A stretch of 64,000 bases of DNA from Chromobacterium subtsugae (GCF_001676875.1 NZ_JYKA01000017.1:34050-98049), one strand, 5' to 3'. Positions 21,965 through 33,884 are shown, counted from the first letter of the stretch. Numbers and translations: made by a program. The notes: generated by a model not told the origin, from the letters alone.

Positions 21965-22251
21965 TGGCCCGATCTCATAGCATCCTCCCGCTGCAGGGAA
22001 TGATGTCGCAATTGTTGGCCTGCGGCTTCACCAATCCACTACGCGTCAAAATGACTCAAAGGCAGCTGATGCTTTTTGACGCCATGGATTCGCGCCAGAG
22101 ATATACCTTTCCCCAGCTGCACGCACAAACCACAAACGAGCATGCCGACCAGACAAGACGTGATATCGCCAAGTTGATGGCCATTGGTGCATTGCACGTA
22201 CAGCGCCAGCATAGCAGGAATGGGAAGACCTCTATGTACTGGAAGAAATAG
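21961..22251 (+). CDS. StbC-like small protein with winged-helix look
   Basis: A 96-residue protein overlapping the preceding TGA (ATGA). After a short N-terminus it shows a helix-turn-helix-like layout: MTQRQLMLFDAMDSRQRYTF, then QTRRDIAKLMAIGALHVQRQ and a basic tail. It occupies the StbC position. It could regulate the operon; function not proven. Confidence 0.55.
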   Translation: MMARSHSILPLQGMMSQLLACGFTNPLRVKMTQRQLMLFDAMDSRQRYTFPQLHAQTTNEHADQTRRDIAKLMAIGALHVQRQHSRNGKTSMYWKK

Positions 22252-22297
22252 AGCGATAGTCATCGATTAGCTGCACTTATCATTCGGAATACATTTA

Positions 22298-22657
22298 ATG
22301 AAAATTCAAGACGACATTCTGCAGCAAGCACGAAATCTGGAAAAGTCAATACCTGAAATTCTACGGCATTTCGCCTTGATAAAAGAGCTACTTCTTGAAA
22401 TTCAAGGCCAACCTCATACCAATATCGAACATATGGATGCACATCTACAGACAAATGCCGGCCCACATGTTCGAATAACCGCCATAACAAGGGGGGTTCG
22501 TCCTGATGTGGCAAAGGCATTAGCCACAAAACGAAACCTTCCAATGAATTACTCAGCAACAACAGGAGATATTTATATCCACAGTGAGCCATGGGCCGTG
22601 CTAGTCATTTGTGACACTATGCTCAGCATTTCTCGCAACGTTTCAAACTCAATGTGA
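22298..22657 (+). CDS. Hypothetical prophage protein
   Basis: A 119-residue protein starting MKIQDDILQQARNLEKSIPE, with an N-terminal helix and a mixed C-terminus (ALATKRNLPMNYSATTGDIY). Intermediate base composition. It lies between the Stb-like genes and the excisionase-like gene. No family recognised. There is little ribosome-site signal upstream. Confidence 0.5.
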   Translation: MKIQDDILQQARNLEKSIPEILRHFALIKELLLEIQGQPHTNIEHMDAHLQTNAGPHVRITAITRGVRPDVAKALATKRNLPMNYSATTGDIYIHSEPWAVLVICDTMLSISRNVSNSM

Positions 22658-22757
22658 CGAACAGCCCGCCATCGCGGGCTACTTTCACAGCACTATTCAA
22701 CAAGCGCCTACTCACCTGCATCGCGGAAATCAAGAGTTTAGAATAGCTGACAGTAAA

Positions 22758-23030
22758 ATGACAAGCAGAATCACAATTACACCGAGATTAATGAAACAAG
22801 TAGATGCTGCCGCATACGTTGGAATGTGTGACAAAACATTCCGTAAAATAGTCATGCCTCATGTTCCAAAAATTCCCATTTTTGAGCCTAGAAGCAAAAA
22901 CAGCCCTGTCGAAATTTTCCATTACGACAGAATAGATCTTGACTCATGGATAGATGATTTAAAAAGGAAAAAATTAACGGGGAAAACCACAGCACAGATA
23001 ACATTACCAGTCATCAACAAAATCAAATAA
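22758..23030 (+). CDS. Excisionase/AlpA-like DNA-binding protein
   Basis: A 90-residue protein from ATG 22758. It contains a winged-helix pattern, MKQVDAAAYVGMCDKTFRKI then PHVPKIPIFEPRSKNS, similar to excisionase or AlpA regulators. It ends 22 bases before the integrase start, the usual xis-int order. An earlier in-frame start (22611) would overlap the preceding gene. Likely directs excision; function is inferred from size, fold and place. Confidence 0.62.
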   Translation: MTSRITITPRLMKQVDAAAYVGMCDKTFRKIVMPHVPKIPIFEPRSKNSPVEIFHYDRIDLDSWIDDLKRKKLTGKTTAQITLPVINKIK

Positions 23031-23052
23031 AAATCAAACAAGACAAAAGATC

Positions 23053-24252
23053 ATGGCAAGAAAAACAATCTCCGGACTTACTCTGCGAAATAATATCTGG
23101 CACATTGATAAACAGATCAAAGGGTATGGACGACTTCGAGAAAGCACTGGCACTGACGACCGGGAAGAGGCGGAGAAGTTTTTAATACATAAACTAGATC
23201 AAATTCGCCAAGCTACAATATATGGGGTACGGCCTAAACGACATTGGAGGCAAGCTGCAGCCAAGTATTTATTAGACAATCAAGACATGCCTAGCATAGG
23301 AGATGTTGCCATGCACTTAAAATTCCTTGACCCTTACATTGGCGACTTAACATTAGACAAAATACATGATGGGACTTTGGAAAAATTTAAGAATGACAGA
23401 AAGAATGGGAGATTAAAATTTCAAAATGGAAAAGGTGTTAAAAACAGAACAATCAATATCGCAATTGAACTAGTAATTCGAATATTGAATCTAGCCTCAA
23501 AAAAATGGCGTGACGAATTTGGTATGACTTGGCTGGAGACTGCACCATCAATATCAAAGCTAGATGAAAAAAAAGAAAAGCGCGATCCATACCCCATGAG
23601 CTGGGAAGAGCAACGTCTTTTGATGCCACAACTTCCTAATCACTTGGCACGAATGGCATTATTCAAAGTAAATACCGGATGTCGTGAAAAAGAAGTCTGC
23701 CATTTAAGATGGGAATGGGAAATATTTATACCAGAGCTAAAAACCAGTGTATTTCTTATCCCCGCATCATTTGGCGGCAGAACTGAAAAATCAGGTGTAA
23801 AAAATGGAACAGATCGACTTGTCGTGCTTAATACAGTTGCGAAAGGGATCATCGATTCAATGAGAGGAGCGCACCCTATATACGTATTCCCATTCCACGA
23901 AAATAAACAACCAGGAGAAAATGATAACATCGAGAGGATGAACGGACACGCTTGGAGAAAAGCACGGAAAAGAGCCGCAGAAGAGTTCACCAAGCAATAT
24001 TGGCGAAAAGCGAATCCCGGCTTTGCTGCGATCCGGGTACATGATCTGAAACACACTTTCGGACACCGGCTAAGGGTCGCAGGCGTACCATTTGAAGATA
24101 GACAAGTCTTACTAGGCCACCAGAGCAAGAGCGTTACGACGCACTACTCTGCCCCCGAAATCGGGCACCTGATCGCAATGGCAGAAAGGGTAAGAGAAAC
24201 AAATCAACGACAGCTTGTCTCCCCCACCATGCTAAGAAGGAAAACCGCCTGA
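23053..24252 (+). CDS. int: Tyrosine-type phage integrase
   Basis: A 399-residue tyrosine recombinase catalysing site-specific integration. The N-terminal half is an arm-binding/core-binding region. Catalytic landmarks are Arg about 211 in NTGCREKEVCHLRW, H330-D-L-K333 in place of the more usual HxxR, LLGHQSKSVTTHY with His about 356 and Tyr about 365. Lys at the HxxR position is an oddity, though HDLK is seen in relatives. It lies about 100 bases from the 3' end of tRNA-Pro and is AT-rich. It follows the excisionase-like gene. Confidence 0.92.
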   Translation: MARKTISGLTLRNNIWHIDKQIKGYGRLRESTGTDDREEAEKFLIHKLDQIRQATIYGVRPKRHWRQAAAKYLLDNQDMPSIGDVAMHLKFLDPYIGDLTLDKIHDGTLEKFKNDRKNGRLKFQNGKGVKNRTINIAIELVIRILNLASKKWRDEFGMTWLETAPSISKLDEKKEKRDPYPMSWEEQRLLMPQLPNHLARMALFKVNTGCREKEVCHLRWEWEIFIPELKTSVFLIPASFGGRTEKSGVKNGTDRLVVLNTVAKGIIDSMRGAHPIYVFPFHENKQPGENDNIERMNGHAWRKARKRAAEEFTKQYWRKANPGFAAIRVHDLKHTFGHRLRVAGVPFEDRQVLLGHQSKSVTTHYSAPEIGHLIAMAERVRETNQRQLVSPTMLRRKTA

Positions 24253-24349
24253 TGCCACAACCCCACAAAATCCCCACATTATCAGAACGGGGGCAATAAA
24301 AAAGCCCTGCCGAAGCAGAGCTAATTTCTTGATAACTAAAGATTTAGTT

Positions 24350-24426
24350 TGGTCGGGGTGAGAAGATTCGAACTTCCGACCCCCTGCACCCCATGCAGGT
24401 GCGCTACCAGGCTGCGCTACACCCCG
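24350..24426 (-). tRNA. tRNA-Pro (anticodon GGG), prophage attachment locus
   Basis: A full cloverleaf on the minus strand: acceptor CGGGGTG pairs with CACCCCG, anticodon loop ATGGGGT gives GGG, T-loop GTTCGAATC, and the CCA end is encoded (24350-24352). The 3' end faces the integrase, so the attachment core probably lies within 24350-24400. The other copy of the core is not in this window. Confidence 0.93.
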
Positions 24427-24456
24427 ACTCAAGAGAAACGTATTCTAACCGATTTA

Positions 24457-24810
24457 TTATGGCTTGCCAATACCCGAATCCAGCCAATTCAGGATGGATT
24501 CCAATTCGGCGCGCACTTCCTGCGCCGTGATCGGACGCTCGGAAACTTCCCCCATGCCCAAGCGCTGGCGCGCGCCCTGTATGGTGAAACCGTCGTCGTA
24601 AAGCAAGGCGCGGATGCGCCTTACCAGCAAAACCTCATGATGCTGGTAATAACGGCGATTGCCGCGCCGCTTCACCTGACGCAGCTGGGAAAATTCCTGC
24701 TCCCAATATCTCAATACATGCGGCTTCACACCGGTCAGCTCGCCGACTTCGCTGATGGTGAAGTAACGCTTGGATGGAATTGACGGCAGATCAGCCTTGC
24801 TTGTTAGCAT
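24457..24810 (-). CDS. MerR-family transcriptional regulator
   Basis: A 117-residue MerR-like protein. The winged helix [20 protein letters not shown] begins near residue 16, followed by [20 protein letters not shown] and a short helix. It has no obvious metal-binding tail. A gene of this type is routinely found after ihfA in proteobacteria. ATG 24810 lies inside the end of ihfA (overlap 20 bases); TTG 24822 is another possible start. Confidence 0.88.
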   Translation of the reverse strand: MLTSKADLPSIPSKRYFTISEVGELTGVKPHVLRYWEQEFSQLRQVKRRGNRRYYQHHEVLLVRRIRALLYDDGFTIQGARQRLGMGEVSERPITAQEVRAELESILNWLDSGIGKP

Positions 24811-25093
24811 GGTATTGCTCAACCATTCCCTTGAGTTTCTGGCTTGCGTGGAACGTTACCACACGACGCGCGGTGATGGGAATCTCTTCCCCAGTCTTGG
24901 GGTTGCGTCCCGGACGCTGCGGCTTGTCGCGCAGTTGGAAATTGCCGAAACCGGACAATTTCACCGAATCTCCCGACTCCAGAGCCAGCCGGATCTCTTC
25001 GAAAAACGACTCGACCATGTCCTTGGCTTCGCGTTTGTTCAGACCTACCTGGTCAAACAGCAAATCGGCCAGTTCAGCCTTCGTCAAAGTCAT
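24791..25093 (-). CDS. ihfA: Integration host factor alpha subunit
   Basis: A 100-residue DNA-bending protein, one half of [23 protein letters not shown] at the start and [20 protein letters not shown] with the DNA-intercalating Pro (about 63-65) identify it. IHF acts in recombination, transcription and phage integration. It is last but one in the infC-to-merR operon, following pheT as in E. coli. Confidence 0.95.
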   Translation of the reverse strand: MTLTKAELADLLFDQVGLNKREAKDMVESFFEEIRLALESGDSVKLSGFGNFQLRDKPQRPGRNPKTGEEIPITARRVVTFHASQKLKGMVEQYHANKQG

Positions 25094-25162
25094 GACATTC
25101 CCCTCAAACTTCTAAGCAGCAAACGGCGGGCAGCCATCAATGGCTCCCCGCTCACTTCATAA

Positions 25163-27520
25163 TCAAACGCGCAGCTGCGCGCCCAGTCCCGACACGGCAT
25201 CCAGCAGCGCCTGCAGCGCAGGCTCCACATCCTCGTCGGTCAGAGTGCGGCTATTGTCCTGCATCAGCACGCTAAAGGCCAGACTCTTCTTGCCTTCCGC
25301 CACGCCTTTGCCACGATACACATCGAACAAGGCGATATCGGTGACAATTTGCGCGCGTTTCGGCGCGAAGGCTGCCATCAGCTGCGCCACAGTCACCTGC
25401 TCGTCCACCACCAGCGCCAAATCGCGGCGCACTGGCTGGAACTTGCTCACCGGCTTGGCCTTGATGCGGTCGCGGGCGATGGCGCAAGCCAGATCCAGCT
25501 CGAACAGCACCGGCGCGCTCGGCAGATCGTAAGCCTGCACCCATTGCGGGTGCAGCTCGCCGATCACGCCGGCCAGCTTGCCATCCACCAGCACCTCGGC
25601 GCAGCGGCCGGGATGGAAGGCCGGATGGGCCGCCTTGCGGTATTCCGCCTTGAGCGGATGCAGCAGCGCCTCGACATCGGCCTTCACATCGAAGAAATCG
25701 ACGCGCTCGGCCTTGGCCGCCCACTGCTCGGCCAGGCGCGGCCCCCAGGCCAGGCCCGCCACTTTTTCCGGCTGCTCGAAGCCCTGCTCGCCGCGCAGGA
25801 ACACTCGCGCCACCTCAAACAAGCGCACGCGCGGATGCTTGCGATTGATATTGCCGGCCAAGGTGTCCACCAGGCCGCCGATCAGCGTCGAGCGCATCAC
25901 GCTCATCTGGCTGGCGATCGGATTCTGCAGACGAATGGCCTTGTCGTTGCCGGCGAAATCCCGCTCCCAGCGCTCGTCGACAAAGGCGTAGCTGACCACT
26001 TCCTGGTAGTCGCGCGCCGCCAACAAGTGGCGCAGCTGGTCTACCGGGCGCTGCTCTTCCGGCTGCTTGAGCATGCTCATGCCGGAGCGCGGCGCGTCGG
26101 ACGGGATGCTGTTGTAGCCGTAAACGCGAGCCACTTCCTCAATCAGGTCTTCCTCGATCTCGATGTCGAAGCGGAACGATGGCGCCTGCACGGTGAACAC
26201 GTCGTTTTCCAGCGTGTGCGGTAGGCTCAGGCGCGACAGGATGTCGGCGATCTGCTCGGCGCTCAGCGCCACGCCCAGCACTTTGGCCACGCGGGCGACA
26301 CGCAGCTTCACCTCTTGGCGCTGCGGCAGCTCGGCAACCTCTTCCACCACCGGGCCGGCGGCGCCGCCGCAGATGTCCAGCACCAGGCGGGTGGCGCATT
26401 CGATCGCCTCGCGCTGCAGCTGAAAGTCCACGCCGCGCTCGTAGCGGTAGGACGAATCGGAGCCGAAGCCCAGCTCGCGCGCGCGGCCGGCGATGGCGGC
26501 CGGCGCAAAGAACGCCGACTCCAGGAAAATGTCCTGGCTCGCGGCGGTGACGCCGCTGTGCTCGCCGCCCATGAAACCGCCCATCGCCAATACCTTGGCG
26601 TCGTCGGCGATCACCAGATGATGCGGCTTCAGCTCGACAGTCTTCTCATTCAGGCACAGCAGGCTTTCGCCCGCGCGCGCCATGCGCACGGCGATGCCGC
26701 CCTCGACCTTGGCCAGGTCGAAAGCGTGCATGGGCTGGCCCTGCTCCAGCAGGATGTAGTTGGTGATGTCCACGATGGCGGAGATCGAACGCAGGCCGGA
26801 ACGCTCCAGGCGCTGGCGCATCCAGGCCGGCGTCGCCGCGGCGGCGTTGACGCCCCTGACCACGCGGCCCAGGTAGCGGCCGCAGGCCTCGCGCGCCTCG
26901 ATCTTCACCGGACGCACGTCATCGATGGACGGCTTCACCGCCTCGATCGCCACCGGGCGCAGCTCGGCGCCGGTCAGCGCCGCCACTTCGCGGGCGATGC
27001 CGCGGATCGACAAGCTGTCGGCGCGGTTGGGGGTGATCTTCAGCGTGAACAGCTGGTCGTCCAGGCCCAGGTACTCGCGGATGTTCTGGCCGATCGGCGC
27101 GTCGTCCGGCAGCAGCATCAGGCCGTCCACATCATCCGGCACGCCCAGCTCCTTGCCGGAGCACAGCATGCCGCCCGATTCCACGCCGCGCATCTTGGTC
27201 GGCTTGATCTTGAAGTCGCCCGGCAGCACCGCGCCCGGCAGCGCGCAGGGAATGCGCACGCCGACGGCGACATTGGGCGCGCCGCAGACGATCTGCACCA
27301 GCTCGCCGCTGCCGACGTCAACCTTGGTCACGCGCAGGCGGTCGGCGTTTTCGTGCTTGACGCACTCTTTCACCTCGGCGATCACCACGCCGGAGAACGC
27401 CGGCGCGGCGGCTTGCGTTTCTTCCACTTCCAGACCCGCCATCGTCAGCAGGTGGGACAGTTCATCGGTGGTCAGCGCCGGATTGACCCAGCTTCTCAGC
27501 CATTGTTCGGAAAATTGCAT
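25163..27520 (-). CDS. pheT: Phenylalanyl-tRNA synthetase beta subunit
   Basis: A 785-residue beta chain, full length for bacteria. It has the N-terminal EMAP/tRNA-binding domain (MQFSEQWLRSWVNPALTTDE; VCGAPNVAVGVRIPCALPGA), the B3/B4 editing domain, B5 domain (RVYGYNSIPSDAPRSGMSML) and C-terminal FDX-ACB domain (FQPVRRDLALVVDEQVTVAQ). With PheS it charges tRNA-Phe. It starts 18 bases after pheS. Confidence 0.97.
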   Translation of the reverse strand: MQFSEQWLRSWVNPALTTDELSHLLTMAGLEVEETQAAAPAFSGVVIAEVKECVKHENADRLRVTKVDVGSGELVQIVCGAPNVAVGVRIPCALPGAVLPGDFKIKPTKMRGVESGGMLCSGKELGVPDDVDGLMLLPDDAPIGQNIREYLGLDDQLFTLKITPNRADSLSIRGIAREVAALTGAELRPVAIEAVKPSIDDVRPVKIEAREACGRYLGRVVRGVNAAAATPAWMRQRLERSGLRSISAIVDITNYILLEQGQPMHAFDLAKVEGGIAVRMARAGESLLCLNEKTVELKPHHLVIADDAKVLAMGGFMGGEHSGVTAASQDIFLESAFFAPAAIAGRARELGFGSDSSYRYERGVDFQLQREAIECATRLVLDICGGAAGPVVEEVAELPQRQEVKLRVARVAKVLGVALSAEQIADILSRLSLPHTLENDVFTVQAPSFRFDIEIEEDLIEEVARVYGYNSIPSDAPRSGMSMLKQPEEQRPVDQLRHLLAARDYQEVVSYAFVDERWERDFAGNDKAIRLQNPIASQMSVMRSTLIGGLVDTLAGNINRKHPRVRLFEVARVFLRGEQGFEQPEKVAGLAWGPRLAEQWAAKAERVDFFDVKADVEALLHPLKAEYRKAAHPAFHPGRCAEVLVDGKLAGVIGELHPQWVQAYDLPSAPVLFELDLACAIARDRIKAKPVSKFQPVRRDLALVVDEQVTVAQLMAAFAPKRAQIVTDIALFDVYRGKGVAEGKKSLAFSVLMQDNSRTLTDEDVEPALQALLDAVSGLGAQLRV

Positions 27521-27538
27521 AGTCGGCTCCGTGCGCGA

Positions 27539-28585
<1,047 letters not shown>

Positions 28586-28621
28586 CTAATCAGCGTTCTT
28601 GCGGCGCCAGGGCGCCGATGG

Positions 28622-28651
28622 CAAAAAAAAGGGAGGCAGAAGCCTCCCTTT
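28622..28651 (-). terminator. Terminator/attenuator between rplT and pheS
   Basis: On the minus strand AAGGGAGGC / GCCTCCCTT is followed by eight T. It would end the infC-rpmI-rplT message or attenuate reading into pheS, which has its own attenuation in enterics. Confidence 0.8.
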
Positions 28652-28667
28652 AGATCCGTCCAGACGA

Positions 28668-29027
28668 TTAAGCAGCGAGGCTTGCTTTCGCCTTTTCGAC
28701 GATCTGCGCAAAAGCGGCCTTTTCGAACACGGCCAGATCGGCCAGGACCTTGCGGTCGATTTCGATGCCGGCTTTCTTCAGACCGTTCATGAACTTGCTG
28801 TACGGCAGGCCGTTTTCACGGGCAGCTGCGTTGATACGAGCGATCCACAGTTGACGGAACTGACGCTTTTTCTGACGACGGTCGCGGTAGGCGTATTGGC
28901 CCGCCTTCATCACCGCCTGTTTGGCGATGCGATAGACGTTCTTCCGGCGGCCGCGATAGCCTTTCGCCAGTGCGAGGATTTTCTTGTGACGAGCACGTGC
29001 GGTTACACCGCGTTTTACGCGTGGCAT
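28668..29027 (-). CDS. rplT: 50S ribosomal protein L20
   Basis: A 119-residue protein, [20 protein letters not shown] onward, with the conserved [20 protein letters not shown] block. It binds 23S rRNA early in 50S assembly and, in E. coli and Bacillus, represses its own operon through a leader structure. It lies 13 bases after rpmI. Confidence 0.98.
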   Translation of the reverse strand: MPRVKRGVTARARHKKILALAKGYRGRRKNVYRIAKQAVMKAGQYAYRDRRQKKRQFRQLWIARINAAARENGLPYSKFMNGLKKAGIEIDRKVLADLAVFEKAAFAQIVEKAKASLAA

Positions 29028-29040
29028 ATTTCAGGTCTCC

Positions 29041-29238
29041 TTAAGCGTAGGGCATCATTGCGCGAACAGACGCCACGTTGGTCGCGTCCACCATGGAGGT
29101 GCCGCGCAGCTGGCGTTTGTTCTTGGTGGTCTTCTTGGTCAGGATGTGACGCTTGAAGGCGTGTGCACGCTTGAAACCACCGCCACCCAGTACTTTGAGA
29201 CGCTTTTTCGCGCTCGACTTGGTCTTCATTTTCGGCAT
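29041..29238 (-). CDS. rpmI: 50S ribosomal protein L35
   Basis: A 65-residue protein: [20 protein letters not shown] and the basic [20 protein letters not shown]. Standard length. Preceded by GGAGCATTTCC-type ribosome site. Member of the infC-rpmI-rplT operon, with a long hairpin in the gap before it. Confidence 0.97.
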   Translation of the reverse strand: MPKMKTKSSAKKRLKVLGGGGFKRAHAFKRHILTKKTTKNKRQLRGTSMVDATNVASVRAMMPYA

Positions 29239-29343
29239 GGAAATGCTCCTGCTGAATTTTGTTTAGATTAGACACAGGGTGGCCCGAAAGCTCTTGAAAC
29301 CACTGCGTCACGCTTTTGAGCAGATCGTTGCCGACCTACAAAA

Positions 29344-29375
29344 CCGACACGGCAGAGCTGAGTCTGCCGTGTCGG
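29344..29375 (-). promoter_or_regulatory. Long hairpin between infC and rpmI
   Basis: A perfect 13-base-pair stem CCGACACGGCAGA / TCTGCCGTGTCGG with a six-base loop, followed on the minus strand by TTTTG. It may be a partial terminator or part of the L20-responsive leader. It starts 17 bases after the infC stop. Confidence 0.6.
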
Positions 29376-29392
29376 AAAAACGATTATACCGA

Positions 29393-29911
29393 TTATTTCT
29401 TCTTCGGTGCAATCATCATCACCATCTGGCGGCCTTCCAGGCGCGGGAACTGCTCCACCGTGCCCACTTCCGCCAGATCGGCTTCCACGCGCTTGAGCAG
29501 CGCGAGGCCGATATCCTGGTGCGCCATCTCACGACCGCGGAAGCGCAGAGTGACCTTGGCCTTGTCGCCTTCAGTCAGGAAACGAACCAGGTTGCGCAAC
29601 TTGACGTTGTAATCGCCATCGTCGGTGCCCGGACGGAACTTGATTTCCTTGATCTGAACTTGTTTCTGCTTCTGCTTGGCTTCGTGGCGCTTCTTGGACA
29701 TTTCGTACTTGTACTTGCCGTAGTCCATCAGCTTGCACACCGGAGGCTGAGCGGTCGGGGAAATCTCCACCAGGTCCACATCACCCTCTTCGGCCAGAGC
29801 CATTGCTTCACGCAGACTGACGATGCCAATCTGCTCACCTTCCTTACCTACCAGACGAATCTCACGAGCGGTAATCTCGCCGTTGATCCGTGCTTCGCGT
29901 TCCTGAGCTAT
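29393..29911 (-). CDS. infC: Translation initiation factor IF-3
   Basis: About 172 residues starting [20 protein letters not shown]. No ATG, GTG or TTG starts the protein at this point; the codon is ATA (29909-29911), nine bases after AGGAG. An in-frame ATT three codons earlier (29918-29920) abuts the AGGAG. IF-3 genes use rare start codons so that IF-3 can repress its own translation. Two domains are evident, N-terminal to about 75 and C-terminal with [20 protein letters not shown]. It heads the rpmI-rplT operon. Confidence 0.93.
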   Translation of the reverse strand: MAQEREARINGEITAREIRLVGKEGEQIGIVSLREAMALAEEGDVDLVEISPTAQPPVCKLMDYGKYKYEMSKKRHEAKQKQKQVQIKEIKFRPGTDDGDYNVKLRNLVRFLTEGDKAKVTLRFRGREMAHQDIGLALLKRVEADLAEVGTVEQFPRLEGRQMVMMIAPKKK

Positions 29912-29953
29912 AGCTGAAATCTCCTAATAAATGATGAGTATGCCGCCGCTGGA

Positions 29954-31855
29954 TCAGGCCTCAGGCATCTCAGCCTTGAGGCGCGCGATGAACGCATCCA
30001 GCGTGAGCTGGCCCAGATCTTCGCCCCGGGCGCGCACGGCAACCAGACCGCCTGCCTTTTCCTTGTCGCCGATCACGATCTGATACGGCAACTTCTGCAG
30101 GCTGTGTTCGCGAATTTTATAGCCGATCTTCTCGTTTCTCAAGTCAAGCGCAACACGGAAGCCTTGTTTCTCAAGAGATTTGGCCACTTCAACAGCATAA
30201 TCGGCCTGCGCTTCGGTGATATTCATCACCACCAGCTGCACCGGAGCCAGCCACAAGGGGAAGGCGCCGGCGTGGTTTTCGATCAGAATGCCGAGGAAGC
30301 GCTCCAGCGAGCCCAGCGCCGCGCGGTGCAGCATCACCGGGCGTTTGCGACTGTTGTCGTCGGCCACATATTCGGCATCCAGGCGCTCCGGCAGCATGAA
30401 GTCCAGCTGCAGGGTGCCGCACTGCCAGGAGCGGCCCAGCGCGTCCTTGATGTGGTATTCGATCTTGGGACCGTAGAAAGCGCCCTCGCCCGGCAGCTCT
30501 TCCCACTCGACGCCGCAGGCGCGCAGCGCCTCGCGCATGCCTTCCTCGGCCTTGTCCCAGGTGGACTCTTCGCCGATGCGCTTTTCCGGACGCAGCGCCA
30601 GCTTGATCGACACCTTGTCGAAGCCGAAGCGGTCGTACACTTCCATCACCAGGCGGTGGAAGTCCTTGGCCTCCTGGTTGATCTGGTCTTCGGTACAGAA
30701 AATGTGGCCATCATCCTGCACGAAGCCGCGCACGCGCATGATGCCATGCAGCGCGCCAGACGGCTCGTTGCGGTGGCAGGAACCGAATTCGGCGTAGCGC
30801 AGCGGCAGGTCGCGATAAGAGCGCAGGCCGCTGTTGAATACCTGAACGTGGCCCGGGCAGTTCATCGGCTTGACCGCATAGTCGCGCTTTTCCGATTCGG
30901 TGATGAACATGTTCTCGCGGTAGTTGGCGGCGTGGCCGGAACGCTCCCACAGATGGGCGTCCATCATCATCGGGGTGCGGATTTCCTTATAGCCTTCGCG
31001 GTTCAGCTTGTCGCGCATGTATTGCTCGACGCTCTGCCACAGCTGCCAGCCTTTCGGATGCCAGAACACCATGCCCGGCGCTTCGTCCTGCAGGTGGAAC
31101 AGGTCCAGCTGCACGCCCAGCTTGCGGTGGTCGCGCTTTTCCGCCTCTTCCAGCATATAGAGGTAGGCTTCCAGATCTTCCTTCTTGGCCCAGGCGGTGC
31201 CGTAGACGCGCTGCAGCATCTCGTTCTTGCTGTCGCCGCGCCAGTAGGCGCCGGCCACCTTCATCAGCTTGAACACCTTCAGCTTGCCGGTGGACGGCAC
31301 GTGCGGGCCGCGGCACAGGTCGGTGAATTCGCCCTCGCGGTACAGCGACAGCACTTCGCCCTGCGGGATCGATTCGATGATCTCGGCCTTGTACGCCTCG
31401 CCGATCGACTTGAAGTAGGCGATGGCCTCGTCGCGCGGCAGCTCGTAACGCTCCACCGGAATGTCCTTCTTGGCCAGTTCGGCCATCTTCTTTTCGATGG
31501 CGACCAGGTCTTCCGGCGTGAACGGACGCTTGTAGGCGAAGTCGTAGTAGAAGCCGTTTTCGATCTCCGGCCCGATGGTCACCTGCGCCTCCGGGAACAG
31601 CTCCTTGACAGCGTAAGCCAGCAAGTGAGCGGTGGAGTGGCGGATGACGGACAGGCCGTCGGCGTCCTTGTCGGTGATGATGGCCAGATCGGCGTCGCCG
31701 TCGATCTGGAAGCTGGTATCCACCAGCTTGCCGTCCACGCGGCCCGCCAGCGCGGCGCGCGCGAGGCCGGCGCCGATGGAGGCGGCCACTTCATGGACCG
31801 TTACCGGTTTGTCGAAAGAACGGATAGAGCCGTCCGGCAAGCGAATGTCTGGCAT
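29954..31855 (-). CDS. thrS: Threonyl-tRNA synthetase
   Basis: A 633-residue class II synthetase. It shows the N-terminal TGS domain ([20 protein letters not shown]), the editing domain with [12 protein letters not shown], catalytic motifs ([26 protein letters not shown]-like [32 protein letters not shown]), and an anticodon-binding C-terminus ([20 protein letters not shown]). It charges tRNA-Thr. Start 42 bases upstream of infC's rare start. Confidence 0.97.
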   Translation of the reverse strand: MPDIRLPDGSIRSFDKPVTVHEVAASIGAGLARAALAGRVDGKLVDTSFQIDGDADLAIITDKDADGLSVIRHSTAHLLAYAVKELFPEAQVTIGPEIENGFYYDFAYKRPFTPEDLVAIEKKMAELAKKDIPVERYELPRDEAIAYFKSIGEAYKAEIIESIPQGEVLSLYREGEFTDLCRGPHVPSTGKLKVFKLMKVAGAYWRGDSKNEMLQRVYGTAWAKKEDLEAYLYMLEEAEKRDHRKLGVQLDLFHLQDEAPGMVFWHPKGWQLWQSVEQYMRDKLNREGYKEIRTPMMMDAHLWERSGHAANYRENMFITESEKRDYAVKPMNCPGHVQVFNSGLRSYRDLPLRYAEFGSCHRNEPSGALHGIMRVRGFVQDDGHIFCTEDQINQEAKDFHRLVMEVYDRFGFDKVSIKLALRPEKRIGEESTWDKAEEGMREALRACGVEWEELPGEGAFYGPKIEYHIKDALGRSWQCGTLQLDFMLPERLDAEYVADDNSRKRPVMLHRAALGSLERFLGILIENHAGAFPLWLAPVQLVVMNITEAQADYAVEVAKSLEKQGFRVALDLRNEKIGYKIREHSLQKLPYQIVIGDKEKAGGLVAVRARGEDLGQLTLDAFIARLKAEMPEA

Positions 31856-31920
31856 ATCAACTCCAACGAGGGCGAGTATTTTGTGTGATCGAATCTAAAA
31901 CGAATTCAGAAAAAAGGGTA

Positions 31921-31950
31921 AAAAAAAGTGCGGCCTGAGCCGCACTTCTT
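31921..31950 (-). terminator. Intrinsic terminator after tRNA-Val
   Basis: AAGTGCGGC / GCCGCACTT hairpin with T runs on both strands; it most likely ends the tRNA-Val transcript before thrS. Confidence 0.75.
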
Positions 31951-32046
31951 TTTCGCATGGTACAACCCGCAAGGCTCAGCTTTGGTGAGTATGTCGGGTG
32001 GTGGTAGTTCGCAAGAAATTCACTTGGCAACTCCATGCATTGAATT

Positions 32047-32123
32047 TGGTAGGCACGATTGGATTCGAACCAACGACCCCCACCATGTCAAGGTGGTGCT
32101 CTAACCAACTGAGCTACGTGCCT
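32047..32123 (-). tRNA. tRNA-Val (anticodon GAC)
   Basis: On the minus strand, acceptor AGGCACG pairs with CGTGCCT. D-arm AGCTCAGTTGGTTAGAGC, anticodon loop TTGACAT (GAC), T-loop GTTCGAATC, and encoded ACCA end. All arms close. Confidence 0.95.
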
Positions 32124-32232
32124 GTCGTCGAGTGATGAATAATAAAGAAAGGCGCCTCTCTTGGCAAGAACAATTTTCCAGATGCGCCGCACATGCCGCG
32201 CTTCCTGTATACTAGCGGACTGATTTTGCTAA

Positions 32233-33363
<1,131 letters not shown>

Positions 33364-33422
33364 TTAAAGCAGGGAACCAGGCGGCGCCGGAAACGGTCCC
33401 ACGCCGCTGCCGCGCTCCATGG

Positions 33423-33451
33423 TTGGAAAAGCCATGGAGCATGGCTACAAT
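33423..33451 (+). promoter_or_regulatory. Likely promoter of yajC-secD-secF
   Basis: -35 TTGGAA (33423-33428), a 17-base spacer, and -10 TACAAT (33446-33451), 44 bases before yajC. A GCTCCATGG / CCATGGAGC inverted repeat overlaps the -35. Confidence 0.5.
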
Positions 33452-33494
33452 GCCCTGTTTGAATCAGCAGCCATAACAACTAGGAGTCATCCTG

Positions 33495-33818
33495 ATGTTC
33501 ATCTCCCCCGCCTTCGCCGCCGGCAGCGGCAGCCCCGCCGGTTTCGACCTGATGGGCTTCCTGCCCATGATCGTGATTTTCGTGCTGTTCTGGTTCCTGA
33601 TGGTGCGCCCGCAGCAGAAGCGCATGAAGGAAACCCAGAAGATGCTGTCGGAAATCCAGAAGGGCGATGAAGTCGTCACCCAGGGCGGCATCGTCGGCCG
33701 CGTGGCGAAAACCAGCGAGCAGTACCTGACCCTGGAAATCGCCAACGGCGTGGAAATCACCGTGCAGCGCGGCGCCGTCAGCGCCAAGCTGGAAAAAGGC
33801 ACGATGAAGTCCCTGTAA
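33495..33818 (+). CDS. yajC: Preprotein translocase subunit YajC
   Basis: A 107-residue inner-membrane protein with one transmembrane helix (FLPMIVIFVLFWFLMVRPQQ, residues about 22-41) and the conserved MVRPQQKRMKETQKML block, then a small cytoplasmic beta domain. Partner of SecDF. AGGAG lies before the ATG. Confidence 0.96.
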   Translation: MFISPAFAAGSGSPAGFDLMGFLPMIVIFVLFWFLMVRPQQKRMKETQKMLSEIQKGDEVVTQGGIVGRVAKTSEQYLTLEIANGVEITVQRGAVSAKLEKGTMKSL

Positions 33819-33884
33819 GCAAGCCCCGGCCGCCCCGGACATCGTCCGCGGCGGCCTGTTCATTTCCCTCCCCAGAACTAGAAC

